From Sulfurovum zhangzhouensis (GTDB taxonomy: Bacteria > Campylobacterota > Campylobacteria > Campylobacterales > Sulfurovaceae): a stretch of DNA of 62,097 bases. The stretch covers positions 535,740 to 597,836 of the forward strand of contig NZ_JAQIBD010000002.1 of assembly GCF_030347965.1 (NCBI RefSeq), written 5' to 3'. Each line of letters starts with the position of its first letter. Within the stretch, counting starts at the first letter, position 1. Position numbers and translations under genes: made by a program. The notes under the pieces are model-generated. The model was given only the letters and a program-made list of their open reading frames with translations, was not told the origin of the DNA and did not search any database. Shown piece by piece: positions 55,116 to 62,097 of this stretch.

Positions 55116-55312
55116 CGATCTCTGTAAACGGTGAAAAAAAAGTTTTTGAAAAAGCACAAATGAGTGTGAGAGAGCTGCTTGACGCCCTGGAGTATAAAGT
55201 GGGCTTTGCCGTGGCACTCAATACCACTTTTGTACTCAACACGACGTATGAAACAACAATGATCAAAGATGGGGATGCACTTGACATCCTCGCACCTGTA
55301 CAAGGAGGCTAA
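55112..55312 (+). CDS. thiS: Thiamine sulfur-carrier protein ThiS
   Basis: A 66-residue ubiquitin-like carrier ending in the required Gly-Gly (APVQGG). [27 protein letters not shown] matches the family. The C-terminal glycine is thiocarboxylated and donates sulfur to ThiG. ThiF, which activates it, is not in this window. ATG overlaps the thiO stop. Confidence 0.95.
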   Translation: MTISVNGEKKVFEKAQMSVRELLDALEYKVGFAVALNTTFVLNTTYETTMIKDGDALDILAPVQGG

Positions 55313-55313
55313 A

Positions 55314-56126
55314 ATGAGCCATACAGATATGATAGATACAAATAGCGACAAATGGATACTTGAAGGCAAAGAGTTCAATTCACGTATGATGATCGGTTCT
55401 GCACTCTACCCTTCTCCTAAAGTGATGAAAGAGGCGATCGAAGCGTCAGGTTCACAGATCGTTACTGTTTCTCTACGCCGTCAGTCCGGCGGAGACAAAG
55501 GGAACCCATTTTGGGATATCATCAAGTCACTGGGTGTCCAGGTCCTGCCAAATACTGCAGGATGCCACACAGCACAAGAGGCGATCACTACTGCGATGAT
55601 GGCAAGAGAAGTCTTTGGTACCAACTGGGTCAAGGTAGAAGTGATAGGAAACCAGTACAATCTCCAGCCAGATCCGTTCGAACTGGTTGAAGCAACCAAA
55701 GTCCTTATCAAAGAAGGATTTAGAGTACTGCCTTACACCACCGATGATCTGGTTCTTGCTCAAAAGCTGGTCGATGCAGGATGTACGACACTGATGCCGT
55801 GGGGTTCACCGATTGGATCAGGAAGAGGTCTGATGAACCCATATAACCTAAAAGCGATCCGTAAACAGTTCCCAGACCTTCAGCTGATCGTAGATGCAGG
55901 GATAGGCAAACCATCCCATGCGATCCAGGCGATGGAACTGGGATATGATGGGATATTACTGAATTCAGCTGTTGCCTTGGCTCACGATCCGGTCCAAATG
56001 GCAAATGCCTTTAAACACGCTGTAACTGCAGGTAGACTTGGCTATAAAGCTGGTACGATGCAGGAGCGAGACATGGCATCTCCATCTACTCCAACGATAG
56101 GCACGCCTTTCTGGCACCAAGCATGA
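55314..56126 (+). CDS. thiG: Thiazole synthase ThiG
   Basis: A 270-residue TIM-barrel enzyme that makes thiazole phosphate from deoxyxylulose phosphate, iminoglycine and ThiS-thiocarboxylate. The Schiff-base lysine is in [25 protein letters not shown] and [27 protein letters not shown] are the phosphate and closing segments. ATG 55314 is chosen over an upstream frame that overlaps thiS, because AAGGAGG precedes it. It is the last gene of thiC-thiO-thiS-thiG in this window. Confidence 0.97.
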   Translation: MSHTDMIDTNSDKWILEGKEFNSRMMIGSALYPSPKVMKEAIEASGSQIVTVSLRRQSGGDKGNPFWDIIKSLGVQVLPNTAGCHTAQEAITTAMMAREVFGTNWVKVEVIGNQYNLQPDPFELVEATKVLIKEGFRVLPYTTDDLVLAQKLVDAGCTTLMPWGSPIGSGRGLMNPYNLKAIRKQFPDLQLIVDAGIGKPSHAIQAMELGYDGILLNSAVALAHDPVQMANAFKHAVTAGRLGYKAGTMQERDMASPSTPTIGTPFWHQA

Positions 56127-56156
56127 TCTAAATGATTGTGTCAAGTGAAAGACATT

Positions 56157-56251
56157 GAAAGCAGGAAGTTTTGCAGAAGTGCAAAAATTTCCGTCGCGTT
56201 TCATGAACTTGACGATTTTTGGCTACTTTTTTTAAAAAAGTGGCTAAAGAA
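56157..56251 (+). repeat. Palindromic dispersed repeat, copy C (partial)
   Basis: The segment GACGATTTTTGGCTACTTTT followed by a T/A hairpin (56211-56248) matches the second half of copies A and B; the first half is only loosely similar. It lies in the gap between thiG and the OsmC-family gene, and the hairpin may also end thiG transcription. Confidence 0.5.
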
Positions 56252-56303
56252 ACTTATTCTCTATTAAAATCTTTAAACCACTTATAACTCTTTGAGTTAA
56301 AAA

Positions 56304-56768
56304 CTATGAGCAACATGCTCCACCAAAACCATCATCAAGAAGTGTGCCGCCACCAGAAGCGATACTCTCTTTATCTGCGATCTTCTCACCGTTATGGATG
56401 ATAGTGTAGCTTACCTTTACCGAGTCCCTGATAGAGTTCACTGTCGTACAGTAACTCTCCAATGAAGATAGGATATATCTCTTAGCTTTTTGGGCCTCAC
56501 ATCCGCAATGGTAGTCATAAGTGATATGGATAGAAGCAAATTTCATCGGTGCCACACTGATACGTTCGATATCTGCTTTTACCGTATAGTCACTCACTTC
56601 ATAACCATCCTTTTCAGCCATCATCACTAGATCGATCCCTGTACAACCGATAATCCCCGTAGCAAAATACTCCACAGGAGTGATCTCTTTACAATCCATG
56701 ATATACGAAGACTTCGTAGTATTCGCTTTAAATTTCTTATCTCCCAGATACTCTACTGATACATTCAT
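56304..56768 (-). CDS. OsmC/Ohr-family protein with a terminal CCS
   Basis: A 154-residue OsmC-like protein. Two conserved cysteines lie in IGCTGIDLVMMAEKDG and SLESYCTTVNSI, the peroxide-reacting pair of the family. Two extra cysteines, HCGCEAQ, and a glycine-rich C-terminus ending GGACCS are not usual in OsmC. The ribosome binding site AAGGA precedes ATG 56768. The function is probably hydroperoxide removal or thiol handling, and the extra cysteines suggest a metal or sulfane-sulfur link. Confidence 0.82.
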   Translation of the reverse strand: MNVSVEYLGDKKFKANTTKSSYIMDCKEITPVEYFATGIIGCTGIDLVMMAEKDGYEVSDYTVKADIERISVAPMKFASIHITYDYHCGCEAQKAKRYILSSLESYCTTVNSIRDSVKVSYTIIHNGEKIADKESIASGGGTLLDDGFGGACCS

Positions 56769-56786
56769 TTTATTCCTTTTTATTTG

Positions 56787-58145
56787 TTATAACGCAATCA
56801 TCTTTGCAAACCAAAGAAAACTAAAAAAACCGATGATATCCACTGCAGTGATCACAATAACCGAACTGGCAACGGCGGGGTCAAAGTTCATCTTTTTCAA
56901 GGCAATAGGTACAGTCGTTCCCAACAAACCTGCCAAGACAAAACTCACAAACATCGAAAGCCCGATCGCTACAGAAACATGCATATTTCCAAACCAGACA
57001 TGCGCAGCGATAGAACTCATTACACCAAAGATCACTCCGTTCGCGACAGCAATACGAAGTTCTTTGAGAAATATCGGCCGAAGCAGTGTAAAGTTGATGT
57101 TTCCCAATGCCATCTGGCGTATAATGACTGTCATTGTCTGCACAGAAGCCGTGCCAGCCATATTGGCGACAATAGGCAACAAGATCGCAAGTTCAATAAT
57201 AGCAGAAAGCGTATGTTCAAAGACACCTATGACCAGTGATGCGATAATAGCATTAATGAGGTTAATTGCCAGCCAGATAGAGCGTGTTTGTGTCGACTTG
57301 ACAAAACTTTCCTGTACCTCTTCATCTTTATGTACTCTACTAAGGTTATATATCTGCCCCGTAGCACGGCGTTGCATTACATCAAGTGCATCATCATGGG
57401 TGATACGCCCCAAAAGGTTACCTTTATTATCAAGTACGGCCAGCGTGGTAAGGTCATACTTACTCACACTCTCTATCACCTTATCGATACTCTCATGCGC
57501 TAAGACACTATAGGATTCGGGATATCTATCGATGATCTGATCAAAGGTCTGATCCGAACTTTCCAACAACAGATCATCTATCGGGATAGTTTTGATGAAC
57601 TTTCCTCTCTCATCAGTGATAAATGCTGACTGAACCGTACCTATCCCTTCTTTTTTGAGTCTTGCCAATAACGCTTTACCCTCATCGATACTCTTATAGC
57701 TTGGTACCATAAAGAGCTCTGTTTGCATCAGTGCACCGGCTTGATCCTCAGGATAGGTGATAAGATCAGAGATCGTATCCTGTCTCTTTTGACTTAATAG
57801 TTCAAAGACCTTTTGGCTCTTTTCCTTCTCTTTCTTTGCAATGGTCAGATAAAAATTGGTCGCATCATCACTGTCAAGTGCTTCAATGATCTCTGAAAGT
57901 CTTACTTCATCACTTTCCTCAATATAATCGACCTGAAAAGGAAGGGGAAGCTCCATAAGTATCTCTGCCCTGAGCTCTACGGAAAGAAGGTTGATGTAGG
58001 TAAAGAACTTCTCCTCATCATGCTGCTTCAGTATCTCCAGAAAATCTGCATGATCCGCATCACTCATATGGACATCATAGGTACCTTTTTCAAGCTTCTC
58101 AAGATAAAGGTCCAAAGATTTTATATCCGTACTCTCGCTTCCCAT
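56787..58145 (-). CDS. mgtE: Magnesium transporter MgtE
   Basis: The 452-residue transporter has the N-terminal superhelical domain (about 15-130), tandem CBS domains (about 135-260; MQTELFMVPSYKSIDEGKALL) that sense cytosolic Mg2+, and five C-terminal helices (about 285-450) with LLPIVANMAGTASVQTMTVIIRQ, the ion-pore segment. AAGGA precedes the start. It is 18 bp upstream of the OsmC-family gene on the same strand. Confidence 0.95.
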   Translation of the reverse strand: MGSESTDIKSLDLYLEKLEKGTYDVHMSDADHADFLEILKQHDEEKFFTYINLLSVELRAEILMELPLPFQVDYIEESDEVRLSEIIEALDSDDATNFYLTIAKKEKEKSQKVFELLSQKRQDTISDLITYPEDQAGALMQTELFMVPSYKSIDEGKALLARLKKEGIGTVQSAFITDERGKFIKTIPIDDLLLESSDQTFDQIIDRYPESYSVLAHESIDKVIESVSKYDLTTLAVLDNKGNLLGRITHDDALDVMQRRATGQIYNLSRVHKDEEVQESFVKSTQTRSIWLAINLINAIIASLVIGVFEHTLSAIIELAILLPIVANMAGTASVQTMTVIIRQMALGNINFTLLRPIFLKELRIAVANGVIFGVMSSIAAHVWFGNMHVSVAIGLSMFVSFVLAGLLGTTVPIALKKMNFDPAVASSVIVITAVDIIGFFSFLWFAKMIAL

Positions 58146-58271
58146 TATAGTCCTTCATAGTATGGGGATACGATAGCATAAAAGATATAAAATATAAACC
58201 TGCCGAGTATTTATTAACTCACTACTTCCTAGGCTTTGTTAAAGCAAATATTTTAATTCAAACCTGTCATG

Positions 58272-58601
58272 TGAACGACCTTTCTAATTTGTATTATTGT
58301 GTTTGTGGTTTTGCACTATTTGTGCAGATGCGAAGGCGTGCAATATTGCGAAGCAACACGCCGAGAGCATCGTCCGCACAATTGTGAAACAACGCTTTTC
58401 TTTTGGTACTTTTCTTTACTAAAAAGAAAAGTATGGAAATGCATGTACAAAGATAAGCTCTTTTACATCAACCATTCAATGATAATAAATGTTCTATTCT
58501 TTCATTTTTTTAGAAAAAACGAAACAAAAAATCGTCAACCTCTCGAAATGCTACGTCTTATTTTGCACTACTGCAAATAAGACTGCTTACAAGGTCGTTC
58601 A
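58272..58601. repeat. 330-bp segment bounded by an 11-bp inverted repeat
   Basis: TGAACGACCTT at 58272-58282 recurs in inverted form as AAGGTCGTTCA at 58591-58601. The enclosed DNA carries copy B of the palindromic repeat and no supported gene. The same GAACGACCTT occurs once more at 51409-51418. Confidence 0.5.
58320..58433 (+). repeat. Palindromic dispersed repeat, copy B
   Basis: Reads CAGATGCGAAGGCGTGCAAT, ATTGCGAAGCAACACGCCG, a GCATCGTCC segment, GTGAAACAACGC and an A/T hairpin. Against the minus strand of copy A (51532-51640) the order is the same and many bases match over about 75 nt. Confidence 0.6.
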
Positions 58602-58665
58602 GTTGACATGTTTATTTGATATATTTTCCCCACACACTACACACATACAGTGCTATAGTCATACT

Positions 58666-58872
58666 ATGAAGATAAATATTTGCAAAAAATTTCCCAAGAT
58701 CAATAAGTTTGAAAAAAAGCTTTCCAATGCTTTCCCTGATGCTTCCATCAAAGTCAAATCATGCATCAATATGTGTAAAAAATGTAAGTCTCAGCCTGTG
58801 GCTAAAGTGGATGGAGTGAAGGTAAAAGCTAAAAAAGTTGGAAAGATTATTGAGAAGATAGAAGCTCTTTAG
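58666..58872 (+). CDS. Small cysteine-containing protein, DUF1450-like
   Basis: A 68-residue protein. SCINMCKKCKSQPVAKVDGVKVKAK resembles the DUF1450 pattern, a C-x4-C-x2-C cluster followed by a VNG-type strand, and a C-terminal helix (GKIIEKIEAL). There is also a cysteine near the N-terminus (ICKKF). The family is thought to be metal or thiol linked, but its function is unknown. No good ribosome binding site is seen, and upstream the frame stays open to 58489 inside repeats. It is an isolated gene. Confidence 0.6.
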   Translation: MKINICKKFPKINKFEKKLSNAFPDASIKVKSCINMCKKCKSQPVAKVDGVKVKAKKVGKIIEKIEAL

Positions 58873-58909
58873 CCGTTCAATATCCTCAAAAATCTCATAT
58901 GAAGTATGC

Positions 58910-58927
58910 ACCCTATGGGCACTTTCC
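58910..58927 (+). repeat. Dispersed repeat ACCCTATGGGCACTTTCC, diverged copy
   Basis: A variant of the 17-bp repeat at 51458-51474 and 59814-59830. It lies in the 93-bp gap between the DUF1450-like gene and the L,D-transpeptidase, followed by a CCCAAC...GTTGGG hairpin. Confidence 0.45.
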
Positions 58928-58965
58928 CAACAAAGACGTTGGGAAGGAGAGAAAAAGCAAACTCA

Positions 58966-59478
58966 TTAAGGCTTGATATGAATGGTAGTTCCAACCTGCA
59001 CAAGCTTTAAAACTTCATCCATATCACTATTATACATTGCTATGCATCCTGCAGTCCAATCAGTACGTTGTTTTAAAAATGATTTAAACCATCCACTTTC
59101 ATTATTTGGTTGTCCATGGATCATGATCGATCCGCCTGGGCTTTTACCCATTTTTCTGGCATTACAACAATCTCTTGCATTTGGATATGAAACATGCAAG
59201 GCTTTATAAAAGGAACTATTTTCTTTTAGATAATCAAGCTTATAGTAGCCCTCCGGCGTTCTTTGGTCACCTTGCACTTTTTTGTGACCTACAGGATTGC
59301 CGCCTAAAGCTATCTTATATGTTTTTAATACTTTTCCTCTATGTGAAAGATACATCTTTCTTTCTGATTTTACCACTGTGACCAGATCTGCTTTGATTTC
59401 TTGAGATTTGGATAGTGATGCCGTATTTGCAAAAAGAAAAAGCGGGGCCATAATTACCAAGAAGAAATATTTTTTCAC
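58966..59478 (-). CDS. L,D-transpeptidase (YkuD family), periplasmic
   Basis: The 170-residue protein begins with a signal peptide (MKKYFFLVIMAPLFLFANTA). The YkuD domain spans about 30-168, with the HxG motif (IMIHGQPN) and the catalytic cysteine in DWTAGCIAMYNSDM. It cross-links or trims peptidoglycan or attaches lipoproteins; in Helicobacter/Campylobacter relatives such as Csd6 act in cell shape. The start codon is GTG, preceded by AAAGGATC. The gene stands alone on the minus strand. Confidence 0.92.
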   Translation of the reverse strand: MKKYFFLVIMAPLFLFANTASLSKSQEIKADLVTVVKSERKMYLSHRGKVLKTYKIALGGNPVGHKKVQGDQRTPEGYYKLDYLKENSSFYKALHVSYPNARDCCNARKMGKSPGGSIMIHGQPNNESGWFKSFLKQRTDWTAGCIAMYNSDMDEVLKLVQVGTTIHIKP

Positions 59479-59547
59479 AACGATCCTTTGATTGGGTATG
59501 TATCATATAAATATCAAAAACTAGGGAGAAAAAAAACAGAACTATCC

Positions 59548-59658
59548 TTAAATGGATATCGAAAAGATACCTCTTTTAGTGTGCGGTCTGGCGATCTTTA
59601 ACACATAAAGACCCATGACTTTCTGTCCTTGCTTCACAACAAGTTTAGCTTTTAACAT
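59548..59658 (-). CDS. 36-residue peptide or gene remnant (tentative)
   Basis: A short frame from ATG 59658 to TAA 59548-59550 gives a basic product containing KQGQKVMGLYVLKIARPHTK. The TATAAT about 12-18 bp upstream could be a promoter, but no ribosome binding site is clear. The peptide reads like protein-coding sequence rather than random DNA and may be the end of a decayed gene. I do not recognise the source. Confidence 0.22.
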   Translation of the reverse strand: MLKAKLVVKQGQKVMGLYVLKIARPHTKRGIFSISI

Positions 59659-59768
59659 TAATATCTGGATTCATTATACTGAGAAAAATATTAAAAAAAT
59701 ATAAGACAGTGATGAATGTTTCACCACTTATTGGAATTTTCATATGCAATATACATTCTATTCTTTTA

Positions 59769-59798
59769 CTCTCGTTCCCATGTTCGCACGGGAATGCG
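59769..59798 (-). repeat. REP-like palindrome, copy 1
   Basis: CTCGTTCCCATG-TTCG-CACGGGAATGC: an 8-bp stem with one mismatch closed by a TTCG loop. The flanks CTCG and TGC are the same as in copy 2, which is inverted. Confidence 0.6.
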
Positions 59799-59813
59799 CC
59801 CTGACTGAAAGGA

Positions 59814-59830
59814 GGAAGTGCCCTTGGGGT
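59814..59830 (-). repeat. Dispersed 17-bp repeat ACCCCAAGGGCACTTCC, inverted copy
   Basis: GGAAGTGCCCTTGGGGT is the exact reverse complement of 51458-51474. It sits between the two REP-like palindromes. Confidence 0.6.
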
Positions 59831-59893
59831 GCGTATTTGATATCTTTCTGCCATCTAACGATGAATTTTATAGTATTGGGATATTAACGTAAA

Positions 59894-59926
59894 GTATGCA
59901 TTCCCACTCAATAGAGTGGGAACGAG
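59894..59926 (+). repeat. REP-like palindrome, copy 2
   Basis: GTATGCATTCCCACTC-AATA-GAGTGGGAACGAG: a perfect 9-bp stem (59901-59909 with 59914-59922). The reverse complement matches copy 1 in CTCGTTCCCA...GGGAATGC. Confidence 0.65.
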
Positions 59927-59994
59927 ATAAAATGTTAGAAATGAAAAACAGTAGAGTATGGGTTACATATCAGGCGATATGTAACCAGTTAAAG

Positions 59995-60546
59995 TTATAT
60001 GTTTATCTCCATTTTAGTTATCTTATTGTTAGGTAAATGTTCAAATACATCAAAATGTTCACCATCAAAATTTGTAGTAACGTTGCAACTATTACAATCA
60101 AAACTAAAGTAGGATATCCAAAATTTTTCATTACTCTTGATATTTTTTACAAGATACTCAGGAACTGGTCCACCACCCAAACCTGACAATGGACCACTGT
60201 TGTATGCGACATAGTATCCCTCAACTCTAAACTCAGATCCTTTTGAAAAAACTATATCAGTTTTTTGCGCTGTAACATAGTCTTCGTCGACATCTTGCAA
60301 TATATTCTTTGTAATATAATAGTACCCTTCATTCATAGTACTATTTCCACCTATAACTTTTCTCATAGGTTTTTGTAAAAAAAATATCTTATTTTGACAA
60401 GGTATACCATCATATTTTTCTAAATGACTACTTGTTCTAAACTCAATGGATACAAGAAAAAGTATAAATAAAATTACTAATATCATTTCAAACTTTAAAG
60501 CATCTTTATATATCTGAAATGAAGTTTTTATTTTTCTTCCATGCAC
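59995..60546 (-). CDS. Orphan membrane-anchored protein
   Basis: I do not recognise this 183-residue protein. A GTG start (60544-60546) follows AGAGAGA. An N-terminal helix (about residues 20-36, MILVILFILFLVSIEF) anchors it in the inner membrane; the rest is probably periplasmic and carries three cysteines, two of them close together (DCNSCNVT). A downstream ATG at 60489 is the alternative start. It lies between REP-like repeats and argH, with no operon partner. The codon use looks more AT-rich than its neighbours, so an acquired gene is possible. Confidence 0.5.
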   Translation of the reverse strand: MHGRKIKTSFQIYKDALKFEMILVILFILFLVSIEFRTSSHLEKYDGIPCQNKIFFLQKPMRKVIGGNSTMNEGYYYITKNILQDVDEDYVTAQKTDIVFSKGSEFRVEGYYVAYNSGPLSGLGGGPVPEYLVKNIKSNEKFWISYFSFDCNSCNVTTNFDGEHFDVFEHLPNNKITKMEINI

Positions 60547-60593
60547 ATTATCTCTCTTTTACTGAAGTAATTTAAGGAGTAGAGTCATCATCC

Positions 60594-61982
60594 TTACTTT
60601 TGAGCTTCTAGCCAACCCTTCATACTCTCTATCTGCTCCAGAGTTCTCTCGGTAGCCGTACCACCTTCAGACTTACGTGCATTCATCGAAGCACGGTTAT
60701 CAAGCAGTGCTACTACATCTTCAGCGATGCGAGTATCTACACTCTGTAGATCTTCCAGGGTAAGCTCAGAGATATCAAGCCCCTTCTCTTCAGCGAAGTT
60801 CACGACATTACCTACGATATGGTATGCATCACGGAACGGAAGTCCTGCTTTACGTACAAGATAGTCAGCTAGGTCTGTCGCTGAAAGGTGACCGATCATA
60901 CATGCTTTATCCATCTTCTCTACATTGACTCTCATCTCAGCGATCATCTCATTCATTACCTGCAAGCTAAGAACTGCAGTTCTTACAGAGTCAAAGACAC
61001 CTTCTTTATCTTCCTGCATATCTTTATTGTATGCAAGGCTGAGTCCTTTCATCACTGTAAGCAGTGAGATCAGGTTACCGTTTACACGTCCTGTCTTACC
61101 TCTTAAAAGTTCTGGGATATCAGGGTTCTTCTTCTGTGGCATGATAGAGCTTCCTGTTGCATGTCTGTCACTTAGTGTCACGAAGCCGAACTCGCTTGTA
61201 CTCCAGATGATAAGCTCTTCACTAAGACGGCTCATGTGCATCATCATCGTCGAGATATTAAAGAGTATCTCAAGCGCGAAGTCCCTGTCACTTACCGTAT
61301 CCAAACAGTTAAGTGTCGGTGCATCAAACCCAAGTTTTTCAGCTGTGATCTTACGGTTGATCGGGTGTGGTGTACCTGCAAGTGCTGCACATCCGATAGG
61401 AGAGAAATTATTACGCTCATAAGAGCTCATAAAACGCTCATAATCACGTTTAAACATACTAGCATAGGCCATCATATGGTAACCGAAGTTGATAGGCTGA
61501 GCATGCTGCAGGTGAGTCATACCAGGAAGCAGTGTCTCTGCATTCTTCTCTGCAACATCGATAAAGGTCTTGATATTCTCCAAAAGAAGCTCACCGATCA
61601 AAAGTGTATTTCTCTGTACATACATTCTAAAGTCAAGTGCTACCTGGTCGTTACGGCTTCTAGCTGTATGCAGACGTTTCCCTGCATCACCGATACGCTC
61701 AGTGAGGTGACGCTCGATCGCCATGTGGATATCTTCATCATCACCGTCAAGCGTGATCTTTCCTGCATCGATATCCTCTTTGATCTGTGCCAACCCTGCA
61801 TCGATAGCAGCGACATCCTCTTTTGAGATGATACCCTGCTCTCCTAGCATAAATGCATGTGCACGTGAACCTTCGATATCCTCTGCATAAAGTGCTTTGT
61901 CAAAAGGTAGAGAGTTATTAAGTTCAGTAAGAAGCTGGGAACTAGCTGTAGAGATCCTAGCTGATGCCATCTTTTTTGCCAT
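60594..61982 (-). CDS. argH: Argininosuccinate lyase
   Basis: A 462-residue enzyme of arginine synthesis that splits argininosuccinate into arginine and fumarate. The superfamily signature is [38 protein letters not shown] and [16 protein letters not shown] hold the catalytic histidine and substrate-binding residues. ATG 61982 ([11 protein letters not shown]) is chosen over the longer frame to 62081 because AGGATA precedes it. It belongs to the same fold family as fumC. The 115 bp beyond its start to the window edge show no gene. Confidence 0.97.
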   Translation of the reverse strand: MAKKMASARISTASSQLLTELNNSLPFDKALYAEDIEGSRAHAFMLGEQGIISKEDVAAIDAGLAQIKEDIDAGKITLDGDDEDIHMAIERHLTERIGDAGKRLHTARSRNDQVALDFRMYVQRNTLLIGELLLENIKTFIDVAEKNAETLLPGMTHLQHAQPINFGYHMMAYASMFKRDYERFMSSYERNNFSPIGCAALAGTPHPINRKITAEKLGFDAPTLNCLDTVSDRDFALEILFNISTMMMHMSRLSEELIIWSTSEFGFVTLSDRHATGSSIMPQKKNPDIPELLRGKTGRVNGNLISLLTVMKGLSLAYNKDMQEDKEGVFDSVRTAVLSLQVMNEMIAEMRVNVEKMDKACMIGHLSATDLADYLVRKAGLPFRDAYHIVGNVVNFAEEKGLDISELTLEDLQSVDTRIAEDVVALLDNRASMNARKSEGGTATERTLEQIESMKGWLEAQK

Positions 61983-62097
61983 AAAATATCCTAATAAATA
62001 TAATTGGGGTATTTTAACGTAAAGTTGGTTTGAAGTAAGTGATGGATTCAATGCGGTATAAACGAAGAGCCCGGGGTACAAGGAAAAAGGGGAAGGG

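Larger units (their letters stand above)
58146..58665. other. 520-bp gap with repeats
   Basis: No convincing gene. It contains the inverted TGAACGACCTT pair (58272-58282 and 58591-58601), palindromic copy B (58320-58433), and an A/T hairpin TACTTTTCTTT...AAAGAAAAGTA (58407-58433). Confidence 0.55.
59479..59994. other. 516-bp gap with REP-like repeats and a possible mini-gene
   Basis: Apart from the tentative 36-codon frame at 59548-59658, nothing resembles a gene. Two REP-like palindromes (59769-59798, 59894-59926) and one copy of the 17-bp repeat (59814-59830) occupy the right half. Confidence 0.55.

Noticed and set aside
56680-57513. Long plus-strand open frame (277 codons) opposite mgtE
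   Set aside because: It is a shadow of mgtE on the other strand; the residue pattern is that of reverse-complement membrane codons, with no ribosome binding site or recognisable domain.
58299-58580. 93-codon plus-strand frame in the gap downstream of mgtE
   Set aside because: It coincides with palindromic copy B and the A/T hairpin and does not look like a protein.
59645-59854. 69-codon minus-strand frame across the REP-like repeats
   Set aside because: It runs through a palindrome and the 17-bp repeat; the frame is open only by chance and has no start signal.
60925-61826. Two plus-strand frames opposite argH
   Set aside because: Shadows of argininosuccinate lyase, which has full family motifs.

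Overview
The window looks like a chromosomal segment of an autotrophic member of the Campylobacterota (Sulfurovum/Sulfurimonas-like). This rests on four things: the block serA-rpsA-ispH-aroA-pheT-pheS-HIT, an order known from Campylobacter; an oorDABC 2-oxoglutarate:ferredoxin oxidoreductase operon; a monomeric NADP-type isocitrate dehydrogenase; and a long run of (reductive) TCA-cycle genes. No alignment or database search was possible, so the genus is an inference.

Layout. 1-6.2 kb: the end of an integrative element or prophage, cut by the left window edge. It holds a tight run of tiny overlapping genes (several cysteine-rich or helix-turn-helix), a phage-type cytosine-C5 DNA methyltransferase with seven internal repeats, an excisionase-like gene and a tyrosine integrase. 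The integrase starts about 195 bp from the 3' end of the RNase P RNA gene (rnpB, minus strand, 6374-6716), a likely attachment locus. 6.8-9.4 kb: an RND/MMPL-type exporter with a periplasmic thioredoxin-fold protein.

9.5-22.6 kb, all minus strand: idh (monomeric), two tandem malate dehydrogenases, class I fumarase (two subunits), class II fumarase, sucCD, a small HMA metal-binding protein and oorDABC. Promoter-like TATAAT boxes and hairpin terminators divide this into several transcription units. The enzymes together run malate-fumarate and succinate-succinyl-CoA-2-oxoglutarate-isocitrate in either direction. The two malate dehydrogenases differ exactly at the cofactor-selecting position, which suggests one NAD and one NADP enzyme.

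22.9-31.5 kb: an outer-membrane beta-barrel, two PAP2 phosphatases, a CPA2 cation/proton antiporter, a periplasmic rhodanese, dnaE and a DJ-1 family gene. 31.6-37.8 kb: efp, then a tolC-MFP-RND efflux operon whose RND pump is split into two translationally coupled halves. 37.9-47.4 kb: the conserved serA, rpsA, aroA, ispH, pheT, pheS block and a divergent HIT gene.

47.6-56.1 kb, plus strand: a thiamine locus with two TPP riboswitches. The first controls an uptake/salvage operon (TonB receptor, YkoF-like thiamine-binding protein, PnuT permease, thiamine kinase-like enzyme). The second precedes thiC, followed by thiO-thiS-thiG. 56.3-62 kb: OsmC-family protein, MgtE, a small DUF1450-like protein, an L,D-transpeptidase, an orphan membrane-anchored protein and argH. 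The gaps from 51.4 to 59.9 kb carry several families of short dispersed repeats (palindromic and REP-like), the main unexplained structure of the window.
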